Shown here: piece by piece, positions 26,685 through 37,860 of the stretch | Position numbering within the stretch: position 1 is the first letter of the stretch | Layout of the letters: every line of letters starts with the position of its first letter | DNA from: Mycolicibacterium rufum | GTDB lineage: Bacteria > Actinomycetota > Actinomycetes > Mycobacteriales > Mycobacteriaceae | Assembly: GCF_022374875.2 (NCBI RefSeq) | Contig: NZ_CP092427.2 | Location: 558,001 to 622,000 of the forward strand | Reading direction: 5' to 3' | DNA length: 64,000 bases | The notes under the pieces: generated by a model | Seen by the model: the letters and a program-made list of their open reading frames with translations, nothing else | Database searches by the model: none | What the model was told of the DNA's origin: nothing | Made by a program: the position numbers and the translations under genes

Positions 26685-27346
26685 AGGGTCAGGCCTTCGA
26701 GGAACAGATTGGTGCGGCGTTCGTGGCCGATGGTCGAGCGCTCGCCGTGCCCCGGTAATACCAGGGTGTCGTCGTCGAGCACCAGCAATTTCGTGACGAT
26801 CGAGGTCAACAGGTCCCGGCCGCTGCCCCCGGGCAGATCGGTCCGGCCCACCGACTGCTTGAACAAGGTGTCCCCGGTGAACGCCACGGGGTCGGGTCCC
26901 CCCTCGACGCGGAAGACCACCGATCCCCGGGTGTGCCCCGGCGTGTGATCCACGGCCACCGCGATGCCGCCGAGATCGAGCGTGGCGCCGTCGTGGTCGA
27001 GTTCGACGACCTGCCGGGGCTCACGGAACAGCGTCCCGAACGCCTTCTGCGCGAGGCGGGGCCCGAAACCCTTGATGGGGTCGGTGAGCATGTGCCGGTC
27101 GGCGGGATGGATGTAGACGGGGCAGCCGTAGGTGTCGGCGACCTTCTGGGCGGACCACATGTGGTCGATGTGTCCGTGGGTGAGCAGCACCGCGGCCGGG
27201 GTCAGCCGGTTCTCGTCGAGGATGCGCCGCAACGGCCCCGTGGCGCGCTGGCCCGGGTCGACGACGATCGCGTCGGCGCCCTGCCGAGGCGCCAGCACGT
27301 AGCAGTTGCACGCCAGCACGCCCGCCGGGAATCCGGTGATCACCAC
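26681..27346 (-). CDS. MBL-fold hydrolase, glyoxalase II-like
   Basis: A 221-residue metallo-beta-lactamase-fold protein. Metal ligands are in [11 protein letters not shown] (THxHxDH-type motif), [16 protein letters not shown] and the C-terminal [11 protein letters not shown]. It matches Rv2581c in position. It probably hydrolyses a thioester such as S-lactoyl-thiol, possibly of mycothiol in this genus (inference). The start is a GTG pair near 27346. It is the first gene of a two-gene unit with hisS, and divergent from the cyclophilin gene. Confidence 0.92.
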   Translation of the reverse strand: MVITGFPAGVLACNCYVLAPRQGADAIVVDPGQRATGPLRRILDENRLTPAAVLLTHGHIDHMWSAQKVADTYGCPVYIHPADRHMLTDPIKGFGPRLAQKAFGTLFREPRQVVELDHDGATLDLGGIAVAVDHTPGHTRGSVVFRVEGGPDPVAFTGDTLFKQSVGRTDLPGGSGRDLLTSIVTKLLVLDDDTLVLPGHGERSTIGHERRTNLFLEGLTL

Positions 27347-27464
27347 GTCGTCCAGCTTCCCATGCCCACGTCGCCACGCTGTTCAGGAGGGTCGCAGCGG
27401 CTGTTCTCAGCCCGTGCTGGCACACTCGTTGCCGACCTGATCGATCGCGAGGAGGACCCGGCCC

Positions 27465-28364
<900 letters not shown>

Positions 28365-28390
28365 CGGCCCGGCGTGGCGCCCCACGAAGT

Positions 28391-28454
28391 GGGCGAGCAG
28401 ACGCAAAGTCGGGTGATTCGGCCGCGACACGCAGGAGTTCGCGTCTGCTCGCGA
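28391..28454. repeat. Intergenic inverted repeat between convergent genes
   Basis: GCGAGCAGACGC (28393-28404) and GCGTCTGCTCGC (28441-28452) are a perfect 12-bp inverted pair with a 36-nt loop. It lies between the stop of the cyclophilin gene and the stop of the opposite small gene. It may act as a bidirectional terminator or be a copy of a short intergenic repeat family. Only one copy is in this window. Confidence 0.6.
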
Positions 28455-28461
28455 ATAGGAA

Positions 28462-28800
28462 TCAGCGCAGCGCGGCGGCGACCTCCTCGGCGTCACCGAC
28501 GCTGACCACCAGCCGGTCGAAGCCCTGCCCGGCGAGGTCGACCTGAACGGCGGGCACACCGGACCTTGCGACGGCGAACGTCTTGCCGTCCCGCCGCCGC
28601 CACGTGCCGATCTTGGTGCGGCCCGGCCAGTGCAGGCCGGGGGCGCGGACACCGCTGACGGCGGCCAGCGGGGTGTCGACCACGCCGACACCGGTCACCG
28701 CCGACACCGGCACCCGCAGGTCGCCGTGTAGGGCCGCGATCTTCTCGACGGTCGACAACCGCACCTCCAACTCGTCGCCGACCCGATGCAGTTCTGCCAT
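28462..28800 (-). CDS. Small protein, possible PH-like domain
   Basis: A 112-residue soluble protein, beta-rich by pattern (VEVRLSTVEKIAAL-type strands, then RVPVSAVTGVGVV) with a final helix GDAEEVAAALR. The strand-and-helix order suggests a bacterial PH-like fold, but that is tentative. The ATG at 28800 has AAAGGAGA about 6 nt upstream. It is divergent from a winged-helix regulator, with a shared inverted repeat in the 52-bp gap, so it is probably that regulator's target. Confidence 0.75.
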   Translation of the reverse strand: MAELHRVGDELEVRLSTVEKIAALHGDLRVPVSAVTGVGVVDTPLAAVSGVRAPGLHWPGRTKIGTWRRRDGKTFAVARSGVPAVQVDLAGQGFDRLVVSVGDAEEVAAALR

Positions 28801-28803
28801 GAT

Positions 28804-28828
28804 GTTCTCCTTTCTCAACAATGAGAAC
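28804..28828. promoter_or_regulatory. Candidate operator in divergent promoter
   Basis: The 52-bp AT-rich gap between the two divergent genes holds nested inverted repeats. TTCTCA-ACAA-TGAGAA is at 28812-28827. An outer GTTCTC (28804-28809) faces GAGAAC (28823-28828). The site overlaps the ribosome site of the small gene and could be bound by the adjoining winged-helix protein. Confidence 0.5.
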
Positions 28829-28852
28829 AATATCAGCATCGATAATCTTCCT

Positions 28853-29377
28853 ATGCCGTTCCTCGACGTCCTGCTGCATCCCGCGCGCATGCGCGTCGTC
28901 CAGGCTCTTCTGGACGGAAGCGTGCTGACCACCACCCAGCTGCGCGCGGCGCTGCCCGACGTACCGGCCGCCTCGCTCTACCGGCACGTCACGACCCTGC
29001 TGGAAGCCGGAGTCCTCGAGGTCGCCGGGGAGAAGCGTGTCCGCGGAGCCGTCGAGCGCAGCTTCCGGCTGCATCTGCCCAATGCCGGAGTCACGGCCGA
29101 CGAGGCGCGCACGCTCAGCGCTGACGACCACCGCCGCGCCTTCACGGCGTTCTGCGCCATGCTGATGGCCGACTTCGACCGCTACCTCGCGGCGCCCGGC
29201 GTCGATGTGGTCGACGACGGCGTGTCCTTCACCCAGGCCGCCCTGTGGCTGACCGACGACGAATTCGCCGACATGCGGCGCGAGCTCGCGGCGGTGATCA
29301 CCTCGCGCACCGGGAACGGGCCCGGCGAGAATCGCGTCAAACGCTTGATCAGCACGGTCCTGATGCCCGCGCGGTGA
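28853..29377 (+). CDS. Winged-helix (ArsR-like) transcriptional regulator
   Basis: A 174-residue protein with an N-terminal winged helix: LLHPARMRVVQALLDGSVLT, then LRAALPDVPAASLYRHVTTL and a wing around VAGEKRVRGAVER. The C-terminal part is helical and may sense a ligand. No ArsR metal-binding cysteine motif is present. The ATG at 28853 is the last plausible start before the domain; an upstream in-frame ATG at 28799 would overlap the divergent gene. It likely controls the small divergent gene through the repeat at 28804-28828. It converges with rel. Confidence 0.82.
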   Translation: MPFLDVLLHPARMRVVQALLDGSVLTTTQLRAALPDVPAASLYRHVTTLLEAGVLEVAGEKRVRGAVERSFRLHLPNAGVTADEARTLSADDHRRAFTAFCAMLMADFDRYLAAPGVDVVDDGVSFTQAALWLTDDEFADMRRELAAVITSRTGNGPGENRVKRLISTVLMPAR

Positions 29378-29380
29378 CCG

Positions 29381-31753
29381 TCAGGCCGCGGACGTGACGC
29401 GGTAGACGTCGTAGACGCCCTCCACGTTGCGCACCACGTTGAGCACGTGGCCGAGATGCTTGGGGTCCCCCATCTCGAAGGTGAACCGGCTGATCGCGAC
29501 GCGGTCGTTGGACGTCGTCACCGACGCCGACAGGATGTTGACCTTCTCGTCGGCGAGCACCCGGGTGACGTCGGAGAGCAACCGGTGCCGGTCGAGCGCC
29601 TCGACCTGGATGGCGACCAGGAACACCGACGACGGCGACGGCGCCCACTGCACATCGATGATGCGCTCGGACTGCTGCTCCAGCGACGCGGCGTTGGTGC
29701 AGTCGGTGCGGTGCACGCTGACCCCACCACCGCGGGTGACGAACCCCATGATGTTGTCGCCCGGCACCGGCGTGCAGCACTTGGCCAACTTGGTCAGCAC
29801 CCCCGGGGCACCCGGCACCGCGACGCCGACGTCGTCGCTGGTGCGCTGCCGCACCGGCATGGTCGCCGGTGTCGAGCGCTCCGCGAGTTCGTCGGCGGCC
29901 TCGTCGTCGCCACCGATCTGGGCGACCAGCCGCTGCACCACGTGCCGGGCCGACACGTGCCCCTCACCGACCGCGGTGTAGAGCGCCGACACGTCGAGGT
30001 AGCGCAGCTCCCGCGCCAGGGCGGCCATCGTCTCGGCATTCATCAAGCGCTGCAACGGAAGTCCACCGCGGCGCACCTCACGGGCGATCGCGTCCTTGCC
30101 GGACTCGAGCGCCTCCTCGCGGCGTTCCTTGGCGAACCACTGCCGGATCTTGGCCTTGGCCCGCGGCGACACCACGAAGGTCTGCCAGTCCCGCGACGGA
30201 CCGGCGTTCGGGGCCTTCGAGGTGAAGACCTCGACGACTTCCCCGTTCTCGAGTTTGCGCTCCAGCGCGACGAGCCGGCCGTTGACCCGGGCGCCGATGC
30301 AGCGGTGTCCCACCTCGGTGTGCACCGCGTAGGCGAAGTCCACCGGTGTCGACCCCGTCGGCAGCGTGATCACGTCACCCTTTGGGGTGAACACGAAAAT
30401 CTCCTGCACCGCGAGGTCGTAGCGCAGCGACTCGAGGAACTCCCCCGGGTCGGCGGCCTCCCTCTGCCAGTCGAGCAACTGCCGCATCCACGCCATGTCG
30501 TCGATCTCGGTGGCCGCGTGGCCGCCGGGAGGAGCGTTGCGGCCCTTGGCTTCTTTGTATCGCCAGTGCGCGGCGATGCCGTACTCGGCGGTCTTGTGCA
30601 TGTCGGTGGTGCGGATCTGCACCTCGAGCGGCTTGCCCTCGGGGCCGACGACCGTGGTGTGCAGCGACTGGTACACCCCGAACCGCGGTTGGGCGATGTA
30701 GTCCTTGAACCGGCCCGCGATCGGCTGCCACAGCGAGTGCACCACGCCGACCGCCGCGTAGCAGTCCCGCACCTCGTCGCAGAGGATGCGAACGCCCACC
30801 AGGTCGTGGATGTCGTCGAAGTCGCGGCCCTTGACGATCATCTTCTGATAGATCGACCAGTAGTGCTTCGGCCTGCCCTCGACGACGGCGCTGATCTTCG
30901 AGGCCGCCAGCGTCGCGTTGATCTCCGCGCGCACCTTCGCCAGATAGGTGTCGCGCGACGGCGCCCGGTCGGCGACCAGGCGCACGATCTCCTCGTACTT
31001 CTTGGGGTGCAGGATCGCGAACGACAGATCCTCGAGCTCCCACTTGACCGTCGCCATCCCCAGGCGATGAGCAAGGGGCGCAATGACTTCCAGCGTTTCG
31101 CGGGCTTTGCGGGCCTGCTTCTCCGGCGGCAGGAACCGCATCGTGCGCATGTTGTGCAGCCGGTCGGCGACCTTGATGACCAGCACCCGGGGATCGCGGG
31201 CCATCGCGATGATCATCTTGCGGATCGTTTCGCCCTCGGCCGCGGTACCCAGGGCGACCTTGTCGAGTTTGGTCACCCCGTCGACGAGGTGGCCGACCTC
31301 GGTGCCGAACTCCTGCGTCAGCGCCTCCAGCGTGTAGCCGGTGTCCTCGACGGTGTCGTGCAGCAGCGCCGCGATCAGCGTGGTGGTGTCCATGCCCAGC
31401 TCGGCGAGGATGTTCGCCACCGCCAGCGGGTGGGTGATGTAGGGGTCCCCGGACTTGCGCAACTGGTCGGCGTGGCGCTGCTCGGCGACCTCGTAGGCCT
31501 TCTGCAGCAGGGACAGATCGGCTTTCGGGTAGATCTCCTTGTGCACCGCGACCAACGGTTCGAGCACCGGATTGACGGTGCTGCGCTGCGAGGTCATCCG
31601 GCGGGCGAGCCGGGCGCGGACCCGGCGCGAGGCGCTGGTGGCGGCCTTGGACGCATCCGGCCGGGGCAGCTCCATCGGCTGGGTCTCCGGACCCGCCGAC
31701 ACGGCGGGAGCGACCTGGTCCGCACGGGGATCTGCCTGGATCTCGCCGGCCAT
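29381..31753 (-). CDS. rel: Bifunctional (p)ppGpp synthetase/hydrolase
   Basis: The stringent-response enzyme, 790 residues, closely similar to M. tuberculosis Rel (Rv2583c). An N-terminal HD hydrolase domain contains [16 protein letters not shown]. The synthetase domain has [16 protein letters not shown] and [19 protein letters not shown] ([20 protein letters not shown]) and ACT ([20 protein letters not shown]) regulatory domains follow. The start is the ATG at 31753 with GGAGGTG 5 nt upstream, rather than one 15 codons earlier. apt ends 41 bp upstream. Both catalytic domains look intact. Confidence 0.97.
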   Translation of the reverse strand: MAGEIQADPRADQVAPAVSAGPETQPMELPRPDASKAATSASRRVRARLARRMTSQRSTVNPVLEPLVAVHKEIYPKADLSLLQKAYEVAEQRHADQLRKSGDPYITHPLAVANILAELGMDTTTLIAALLHDTVEDTGYTLEALTQEFGTEVGHLVDGVTKLDKVALGTAAEGETIRKMIIAMARDPRVLVIKVADRLHNMRTMRFLPPEKQARKARETLEVIAPLAHRLGMATVKWELEDLSFAILHPKKYEEIVRLVADRAPSRDTYLAKVRAEINATLAASKISAVVEGRPKHYWSIYQKMIVKGRDFDDIHDLVGVRILCDEVRDCYAAVGVVHSLWQPIAGRFKDYIAQPRFGVYQSLHTTVVGPEGKPLEVQIRTTDMHKTAEYGIAAHWRYKEAKGRNAPPGGHAATEIDDMAWMRQLLDWQREAADPGEFLESLRYDLAVQEIFVFTPKGDVITLPTGSTPVDFAYAVHTEVGHRCIGARVNGRLVALERKLENGEVVEVFTSKAPNAGPSRDWQTFVVSPRAKAKIRQWFAKERREEALESGKDAIAREVRRGGLPLQRLMNAETMAALARELRYLDVSALYTAVGEGHVSARHVVQRLVAQIGGDDEAADELAERSTPATMPVRQRTSDDVGVAVPGAPGVLTKLAKCCTPVPGDNIMGFVTRGGGVSVHRTDCTNAASLEQQSERIIDVQWAPSPSSVFLVAIQVEALDRHRLLSDVTRVLADEKVNILSASVTTSNDRVAISRFTFEMGDPKHLGHVLNVVRNVEGVYDVYRVTSAA

Positions 31754-31794
31754 GCTCACCTCCGCTGACTGCTCGCTGTTGGCAGGATATCCGG

Positions 31795-32328
31795 TCACAC
31801 GGTGTACAAGGCGGTGACGGGCAACGGATCGAGCGCCGCCCGCCCACCGAGGGCGGTCAGCTCCAACATCACCACCGCACCGGTCACCGTCGCGCCTGCC
31901 GCCTGGAGCAACTGATGGCTGGCCGCCAGTGTTCCCCCGGTGGCCAGCACGTCGTCGATCACCACGATCGAGCGGCCCGCCAGATCGATCCCCTCGGCGG
32001 GCACCTCCAGCGTCGCGCTGCCGTACTCGAGGGTGTAGGTCTCGCTGAGCACCGGCGGCGGCAGCTTGCCGCCCTTGCGGACCGCGACCACGCCGACGCC
32101 CAGCGACACCGCGACCGCCCCACCGAGCAGGAACCCGCGGGCGTCCACCCCGGCGACGAGGTCGGCGCCGCGGGCGACGTCGGCGATCGCGGCGCTGACC
32201 GCGGCCAGGCCGGCCGCGTCGGCGAGCACCGGCGTCAGGTCCTTGAACAGGACGCCAGGTTCGGGGAAGTCGGGCACTTCGCGCAGGAGTGAGGCGATCA
32301 CGTCGCCGACGTCGCGCCTGTCGCTCAC
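31795..32328 (-). CDS. apt: Adenine phosphoribosyltransferase
   Basis: Type I PRTase of about 177 residues that salvages adenine to AMP with PRPP. The PRPP-binding loop is [18 protein letters not shown], and [19 protein letters not shown] and AVRKGGKLP are typical of Apt. I chose the GTG at 32328, whose GTGA overlaps the lipoprotein stop and which has GGAAG upstream. An ATG at 32343 would add five residues. It sits between the lipoprotein gene and rel as in M. tuberculosis Rv2584c. Confidence 0.93.
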   Translation of the reverse strand: MSDRRDVGDVIASLLREVPDFPEPGVLFKDLTPVLADAAGLAAVSAAIADVARGADLVAGVDARGFLLGGAVAVSLGVGVVAVRKGGKLPPPVLSETYTLEYGSATLEVPAEGIDLAGRSIVVIDDVLATGGTLAASHQLLQAAGATVTGAVVMLELTALGGRAALDPLPVTALYTV

Positions 32329-33980
32329 TGGCTCAGCTTCCATCGGTCCATGTTCCACCCCGCACCCCAGCGCGTCGGATTGCCGCTCACCGCATACATC
32401 TTCGTCGACGCCAGCACAGTCCGCTGCTGACGGTACAGCGGCAACGTGGGCATGTCGCCCCACAGGATCGGGCCGGCCTCGGCCAGCAGCCGGGCCAGTT
32501 CCTTCGGGTCGGACGTCACGGCCAGCGTCGAGATGATGCCGTCGATGCGTTCGTTGGCGTACCGCGGCAGGTTGTTGCCGTTGCCGCTGTGCAGGGTGTA
32601 GGCGTCCATCGCCGAGGACCCGGTGGACCCGCTGCCCGTCGCGCCGCCGGTGCTCGCGATCAGCACGTCGATCTCGTTGTTGCGCAACGACAGTGGGCCG
32701 GTGTTCTCCCCCGCCACATCCTGGACGGTGATCCCGGCGGGACCGCACGACTTCGCAATCGCACCCACCGTGGCCGCCAGTCGGGCGTTGGGCGTCTGGT
32801 AGCCGATGCGCACGGTCAACGGCTGGTTGCCCAGCGCGGCGCGCGCCGCGTCGGGGTTGGCGACCGCGAACTCGTTGGCCGTGGCCTCGGCTGCGGAGTA
32901 GGCGTCCTCGGTCGCGGTGTTCAGCCGCGTATTGGCCGGGGGCACCGAGGCGTTGCGCGCGATGACGTCACGCGGGGTGCACAGCGCCACCGCCCGGCGG
33001 GCGGGCACCGCGGCGAGCGGGCCCTGCGGGGCGAAGATGAGTTGCTCCACCCCGGCCGACGGGGAATCGGTGCGCGTGTAGTCATCGGGCAGGTTCAGGG
33101 TTCCCGACGACCCCGCGGCGATGTCCACGACGTCGAATGCGCCCTCGTTGACCCGGTCCTGCAGGTCGTTGCGGCCCGGCCACACCGTCACCTTCGCGGT
33201 GACCGGTTTGGTGCCCCACCACTTGTCGTTGGCGACCAGCACCACCGCGCCGTCGCCGGTGACGGCGTCGATGCGGTAGGGGCCCGAGGACGGGAACCGC
33301 TTGAGGTCCAGATCGGGGGTCAGGTTCCAGGTGTTGTTCCACACCTGCGCGATGCGTTCGACCGCGGGACCGTCGTTGGTCAGCAGCGCGGTCGTCACGC
33401 CGCCGTCGCCGAGCCCGAGTTCGTCGGCGATGACGTGCGACGGCATCATCGAGGTGGCGTCGAACAGCTGCCCGTAATCGGTGAACGCGCGATCCTGCGC
33501 GAACGAGACGCGAGCCTTCTTCTGGCCCGGCGTGCAGTCGACGGTCGCGATGTCGGTGTAGCCCGCCCGGCTGGCCGCGTCGAACGACGGGAACCGCCCG
33601 GACTGCGACGCCCACGCCAGCACCATGTCATCGCAGGTGATGGGCTTGCCGTCGGAGTACACCGCCGCGGGCTTGATCTCGTAGTCGAGCACCAGCGGGC
33701 TGCGCCCGACCACCGCGATCGTGCCGAAGTCGTGGTCGCCGACGATCTGGCCGTCCGGGCCGTGGTAATTGAAGCCGGTCAGCACACGCGCGAACGCCTG
33801 CGGTCCCGCCGAGGCCGCGCCGGCCACGGTGTTGGTGTTGTAGGTGATCAGCGTGCCGTCGACCGCGTAGTCGACCGCGTCGGCCGCGCCCTGCGAGCAC
33901 GAGGTCAGACCGAGGGCGCCGACGACGGCGAGCACGGCGGCGAGAGCAGTGACGTGCCGCGCACGGGTGCGGAGGGCCAT
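32325..33980 (-). CDS. ABC-type oligopeptide-binding lipoprotein
   Basis: A 551-residue extracellular solute-binding protein of family 5. The signal peptide ends in a lipobox ([11 protein letters not shown]) with the lipidated Cys at about residue 28. The long two-lobed domain includes [20 protein letters not shown] and the terminal [16 protein letters not shown] segment. It matches the lipoprotein Rv2585c beside secF. No permease or ATPase genes are nearby, so it probably works with distant subunits or has another role at the membrane. It is 15 bp behind secF. Confidence 0.9.
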   Translation of the reverse strand: MALRTRARHVTALAAVLAVVGALGLTSCSQGAADAVDYAVDGTLITYNTNTVAGAASAGPQAFARVLTGFNYHGPDGQIVGDHDFGTIAVVGRSPLVLDYEIKPAAVYSDGKPITCDDMVLAWASQSGRFPSFDAASRAGYTDIATVDCTPGQKKARVSFAQDRAFTDYGQLFDATSMMPSHVIADELGLGDGGVTTALLTNDGPAVERIAQVWNNTWNLTPDLDLKRFPSSGPYRIDAVTGDGAVVLVANDKWWGTKPVTAKVTVWPGRNDLQDRVNEGAFDVVDIAAGSSGTLNLPDDYTRTDSPSAGVEQLIFAPQGPLAAVPARRAVALCTPRDVIARNASVPPANTRLNTATEDAYSAAEATANEFAVANPDAARAALGNQPLTVRIGYQTPNARLAATVGAIAKSCGPAGITVQDVAGENTGPLSLRNNEIDVLIASTGGATGSGSTGSSAMDAYTLHSGNGNNLPRYANERIDGIISTLAVTSDPKELARLLAEAGPILWGDMPTLPLYRQQRTVLASTKMYAVSGNPTRWGAGWNMDRWKLSQ

Positions 33981-33995
33981 CGGACCTACCGCTCC

Positions 33996-35270
33996 CTAGC
34001 GCTTTCCGGAGCTTCGCTTACCCGACGGACGACCCGTCCGGCTCGAGGTCGGCCGCACCGGCCGGGCGCCCGGGGCGGGCTTGGCCGCAGGCGGCCCGGC
34101 AGGCGCGCTGACCGAGGCCGGCTCGACGTCGCGCGGCTGATCCGCCTCGTCGGTGAACGTCGCCTCGGCGCCGGCCGCCTTGGCCGCGGTGGTCTTGCGC
34201 CGGTTGAGCACCCGCCGGGTGTGCTTGCTGACCAGATCGGTGCGCTCGCGCAGGCTGACCAGCAGCGGGGTGGCGAAGAAGATCGACGAGTACGTGCCGA
34301 CGATGACGCCGACGAGCTGCACGAGCGCCAGATCCATCAGCGTGCCCACGCCGAGCAGCCACACCGCGATCACCATCAGCGCGATGATCGGCAGCACCGA
34401 GATCAGGCTGGTGTTGATCGACCGCATGAACGTCTGGTTCACCGCTAGGTTGGCCTGTTCGGCGAAGGTCCGCCGGGTGGTGTGCTCGAAGCCCTCGGTG
34501 TTCTCCTCCACCTTGTCGAACACGATCACGGTGTCGTACAGCGAGAAGCCCAGGATGGTCAGCAGACCGATCACCGTCGCCGGTGTGACCTCGAAGCCGA
34601 CCAGTGCGTACACGCCCGCGGTCACCACGAGGTCGAACACCAGCGTCGCCAGCGCGGCGATCGCCATGTACCGCTCGTAGCGCACCGTGATGTAGATGGC
34701 GGCCAGCACCAGGAACACCACCAGCGCGATCAGCGCCTTCTGGGTGATCTGACCGCCCCAGGTCTCCGAGACCGCCGAGTCGCTGATGACCTGCTTGCTC
34801 GGCTGCCCGTCGGAGCCCTTGGGCGAGAAGGCGTCGAACAGCGCGGTGCGGAGCTTCTCGGTCTCGTCGTTGCTCAGCGTCTCCGACCGGATCTGGAACG
34901 TCGCGGACCCGCCGCTGCCGACGACGACGACCGACTCCGGCGGCTTGCCGATGGCGTCGTTGAATACTGTCTCGACCTGCGACGTGGTCGTCTGACCGTC
35001 ACCACGAGGGAACGACACCTTGGTGCCGCCCTCGAAGTCGATGCCGAAGGTGAAGCCGCGCAGCACGATCGCCCCGACGGCGATCGCGACGATGATCGCG
35101 CTGACGCCGTACCAGAGCTTGCGCCGTCCGATCACCTCGAAGGCGCCGGTGCCGGTGTAGAGGCGGACGAAGAAGCCGTGCTTGGGCGCGTCGGCCGCGC
35201 TCGCCTCCAGGTCGGGCGCCTCGACTGCCGTCGACTCGTCGTTGTCGTCGCGTGAACTGTTGCGTGCCAT
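33996..35270 (-). CDS. secF: Protein translocase subunit SecF
   Basis: A 424-residue six-helix membrane protein that, with SecD, uses the proton gradient to assist Sec export. The N-terminal helix is followed by the periplasmic GIDFEGGTKVSFP motif, and TM4-TM5 contain the SLYDTVIVFDKVEEN signature. The long Ala/Pro/basic C-terminal tail (ending RPSGKRSSGKR) extends beyond the usual SecF core and is typical of mycobacteria. It starts 3 bp after secD. The order yajC-secD-secF is conserved. Confidence 0.97.
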   Translation of the reverse strand: MARNSSRDDNDESTAVEAPDLEASAADAPKHGFFVRLYTGTGAFEVIGRRKLWYGVSAIIVAIAVGAIVLRGFTFGIDFEGGTKVSFPRGDGQTTTSQVETVFNDAIGKPPESVVVVGSGGSATFQIRSETLSNDETEKLRTALFDAFSPKGSDGQPSKQVISDSAVSETWGGQITQKALIALVVFLVLAAIYITVRYERYMAIAALATLVFDLVVTAGVYALVGFEVTPATVIGLLTILGFSLYDTVIVFDKVEENTEGFEHTTRRTFAEQANLAVNQTFMRSINTSLISVLPIIALMVIAVWLLGVGTLMDLALVQLVGVIVGTYSSIFFATPLLVSLRERTDLVSKHTRRVLNRRKTTAAKAAGAEATFTDEADQPRDVEPASVSAPAGPPAAKPAPGARPVRPTSSRTGRPSGKRSSGKR

Positions 35271-35273
35271 GAG

Positions 35274-37130
35274 CTATCCCCGTCCCGCCGCGTGCGCGGC
35301 CGCTCGGCGTTCGCGTGCGATCTGCTGGACGGCTCCGAGTCCGTTGAGCGACGGCTTGGCCATGGTCGGCGACTTCGAGGCGAAGTACAGCAGCGGCCAG
35401 GTCACCAGGAACACCACCACCACGTCGAGGATCGTGGTCAACCCCAGCGTGAAGGCGAAGCCCTTGACCTGCCCGACGGCCAGGAAGTACAGCACCGCCG
35501 CGGCCAGGAACGTCACCGCGTTGCCCGACATGATCGTCTTGCGGGCGCGCGCCCAGCCTCGCGGTACGGCCGACCGGAACGACCGGCCCTCCCGGATCTC
35601 GTCCTTGATGCGTTCGAAGAACACCACGAACGAGTCCGCCGTGGTGCCGATGCCGATGATCAGACCGGCGATACCGGCCAGATCCAGCGTGTAGTTGATG
35701 TACCGGCCGAGCAGCACCAGGATCGCGAACACCATGGCGCCCGACGCCACCAGCGACAGCGCCACCAGCAGGCCGAGAACGCGGTAGTAGAGCAGCGAGT
35801 AGATCAGCACCGCGACCAGACCGACCGCGCCCGCGATCAGGCCCGCCCGCAGCGACGCCAGACCCAGCGTCGCCGACACGGTCTCGGCCTCGGAGGACTC
35901 GAACGACAGCGGCAGCGAGCCGTACTTGAGCACGTTGGCGAGTTCGCGCGCGGTGTCGTTGGTGAACTGGCCGGTGATCTGGGTGCGACCGCCCGGGATG
36001 GCCTCCTGGATCTGCGGGGCGCTGACCACCTTCGAGTCCAACACGAACGCCGTCTGGGTGCCGACGTTCGCCGCGGTGAAGTCCGCCCACGTCTTGGCGG
36101 CGTCGCTCTTGAACTCGACGTCGACGACGTACTCGCCGCGCTGCTGGTCCAAGCCGGACGTGGCGTTGGCGATGCCCTCACCGCTGATGATCGACTTGTC
36201 GAGCAGGTACACCTCTTTGCCGTCCTGCGAACAGGTCACCAGCGGCAGGTTCGGATCGTCGTTGCCGGCCAGCACGTCGTCCTCGCCGCAGCGGGTGGCC
36301 TGGAACTGCAGCGCGAGGATCTGGATCGCCTGCTCGGAGCTCTGACGCAGCCGCTTCTCGTCCTGGATCCGCTGCGCCAGCGGAACGTTCTTCCCGCCGC
36401 CGGGTGCGCCCGGTGCCGGCGAGGCGCCCGGCGCCGGGGGCGGGGCAGGACTCGGGCTCGGGCCGGGGCTGGGCGCGGGCTGCTGCGGGAAGGGGCGCGG
36501 CTGCGGTGCCGGCGCACCGCCGGCGGGTGCGCCCGGCGCCGGCTCCTCGAGGGGAGGCAGGCCCGGGATGTCCGCGTCCGGGGGTGTGCCGGGGGCTCCG
36601 GCGCCCGGCGGCAGGCCGGGGACCGCCGCGCCCGGCGGGAGACCCGGAATCGCGCCGCCCGGCGGCGCCCCGGGGGCGCCGGGCGGAACGCCGGGGGCAC
36701 CGGGCGGAGCACCGGCCGGTCCGGCCTGCTCGGCCGGGCCTGCCCCCGCCGCCGGGATCGCGTGGATGACGGGGCGGATGTAGAGGCGCGCCGTCTGGCC
36801 CAGGTTGCGGGCCTCGCTGCTGTCGTTGCCCGGAACGGTGATGACGAGGTTCTGTCCGTCGATGATCACCTCGGACCCGGAGACGCCGAGGCCGTCCACG
36901 CGGGCACTGATGATCTGCTGCGCCTGGTTCAGCGCGTCGCGCGACGGGGGCGACCCGTCGGGGGTACGCGCGGTCAGCGTCACGCGGGTGCCGCCCTGCA
37001 GGTCGATGCCGAGCTTGGGGTCGGCCTTCTTGTCCCCGGTCAGGAACACGAGCAGGTACGCACCGATCAGCAATGCCAGGAACAGGGCCAGGTAGCGGCC
37101 AGCGTGCACCGGCGATGAAGACGAAGCCAC
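35274..37130 (-). CDS. secD: Protein translocase subunit SecD with Pro/Gly-rich insertion
   Basis: A 618-residue partner of SecF. TM1 lies at about 13-30, then the conserved [16 protein letters not shown]. The C-terminal five-helix domain includes [20 protein letters not shown]. Residues about 126-246 are a Pro/Gly/Ala-rich insertion inside the first periplasmic domain with collagen-like PGxPPG units; M. tuberculosis SecD is shorter (573 aa). The start is GTG. The insertion lies outside the membrane and could thread into the cell envelope or act as a spacer. Confidence 0.97.
   Translation of the reverse strand: MASSSSPVHAGRYLALFLALLIGAYLLVFLTGDKKADPKLGIDLQGGTRVTLTARTPDGSPPSRDALNQAQQIISARVDGLGVSGSEVIIDGQNLVITVPGNDSSEARNLGQTARLYIRPVIHAIPAAGAGPAEQAGPAGAPPGAPGVPPGAPGAPPGGAIPGLPPGAAVPGLPPGAGAPGTPPDADIPGLPPLEEPAPGAPAGGAPAPQPRPFPQQPAPSPGPSPSPAPPPAPGASPAPGAPGGGKNVPLAQRIQDEKRLRQSSEQAIQILALQFQATRCGEDDVLAGNDDPNLPLVTCSQDGKEVYLLDKSIISGEGIANATSGLDQQRGEYVVDVEFKSDAAKTWADFTAANVGTQTAFVLDSKVVSAPQIQEAIPGGRTQITGQFTNDTARELANVLKYGSLPLSFESSEAETVSATLGLASLRAGLIAGAVGLVAVLIYSLLYYRVLGLLVALSLVASGAMVFAILVLLGRYINYTLDLAGIAGLIIGIGTTADSFVVFFERIKDEIREGRSFRSAVPRGWARARKTIMSGNAVTFLAAAVLYFLAVGQVKGFAFTLGLTTILDVVVVFLVTWPLLYFASKSPTMAKPSLNGLGAVQQIARERRAAAHAAGRG
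36393..36755 (-). repeat. Low-complexity Pro/Gly-rich coding segment in secD
   Basis: About 120 codons for P/G/A repeats (units such as PGLPPGA and PGAPPG). DNA here is extremely GC-rich and prone to slippage, so length probably varies between strains. Confidence 0.7.
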
Positions 37131-37216
37131 GTCTCTACAGTCTCCTCGAGGTCAGGTCGTCACATACGGCGACGGTGCGCAGTGACCCGTGAAGGGTACG
37201 TGCTGGGGCGCAGGCC

Positions 37217-37582
37217 TCAGCTGTCAGTCTTCGTGTTGGGCCGATCCGTGAGTTCGGTGGCCCCTGACGTGGGCTCGGCCGACGAGGCGATGTCCTCGGT
37301 GTCGTCGATGTCGTCATCGTCGACCTCGTCGGTGATGCGGTCGCGCACCGCGAGCTTCATCCACGTCGTCACGACGCCGGGAGCGATCTCCAGGTCGACC
37401 TCGTCGTCGGTGATGCCCGTGATGGTGCCGCGCAGACCCGAGGTGGTGTGCACCTCGTCGCCGACGGTCAACGAATTGTGCAGGTCGATGGTCGCCTGCA
37501 TCGCTTTCTTCTGGCGCCGCGACGCGAAGTACATGAACGCGCCCATGATGATGAGCAGAGGCAGGAAAACGACCAGATCCAT
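37217..37582 (-). CDS. yajC: Preprotein translocase accessory subunit YajC
   Basis: A 121-residue protein with one N-terminal membrane helix (MDLVVFLPLLIIMGAFMYFA) and the basic RRQKKAMQATIDLHNSL, then the YajC core VGDEVHTTSGLRGTITGI. The tail is acidic (DEVDDDDIDDTED). The ATG at 37582 begins directly at the membrane helix; longer frames have no similarity. It is first in the yajC-secD-secF unit and 86 bp ahead of secD. Confidence 0.93.
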   Translation of the reverse strand: MDLVVFLPLLIIMGAFMYFASRRQKKAMQATIDLHNSLTVGDEVHTTSGLRGTITGITDDEVDLEIAPGVVTTWMKLAVRDRITDEVDDDDIDDTEDIASSAEPTSGATELTDRPNTKTDS

Positions 37583-37860
37583 GGCAGCAGTGTCTTTTCT
37601 TTTTCGTATCGGCTGTGTTCGGACGGCCCCCGGAACACGGTCTCCGGGGCCCCGGCATGAAGGAACTCGTTGACCAGTGTGCCATTGCGGAGGTTCCGAT
37701 CGGTCTCCCCCGTCGCCGGAGCGTCCTCGGCCCACGGATTTCGTCGCGACACACCGACAAGGCCACCGATACCGGCCAGAGCACCCCTGGTTCTCGACGG
37801 ATCACTGGTGCGACCGACTAGGCTCGGACCGTACCGCGGCAATCGTCAAGGAGGTCCCCT
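37583..37860. other. Intergenic region between yajC and gabT
   Basis: These 278 bp hold the divergent promoters. TAGGCT at 37819-37824 is a possible -10 box for gabT, and AAGGAGG at 37847-37853 is its ribosome site. A 6-bp stem GTGTTC/GAACAC (37615-37638) lies nearer yajC. No convincing gene is seen. Confidence 0.4.

Noticed and set aside
26750..26762. GGTAATACC resembling the TetR operator core
   Set aside because: Short, inside the MBL coding region and lacking the spacer seen in the two genuine sites.
29447..31768. 773-codon open frame opposite rel
   Set aside because: Shadow of rel, which is a near-full-length match to a known enzyme.
36393..36755. Regular GC-rich units resembling a CRISPR-like or tandem repeat array
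   Set aside because: Units are irregular and coding for Pro/Gly-rich SecD; there are no spacers or cas genes.
37615..37638. GTGTTC/GAACAC inverted repeat near yajC considered as a LexA site
   Set aside because: Half-sites are in the wrong orientation and spacing for TCGAAC-N4-GTTCGA.
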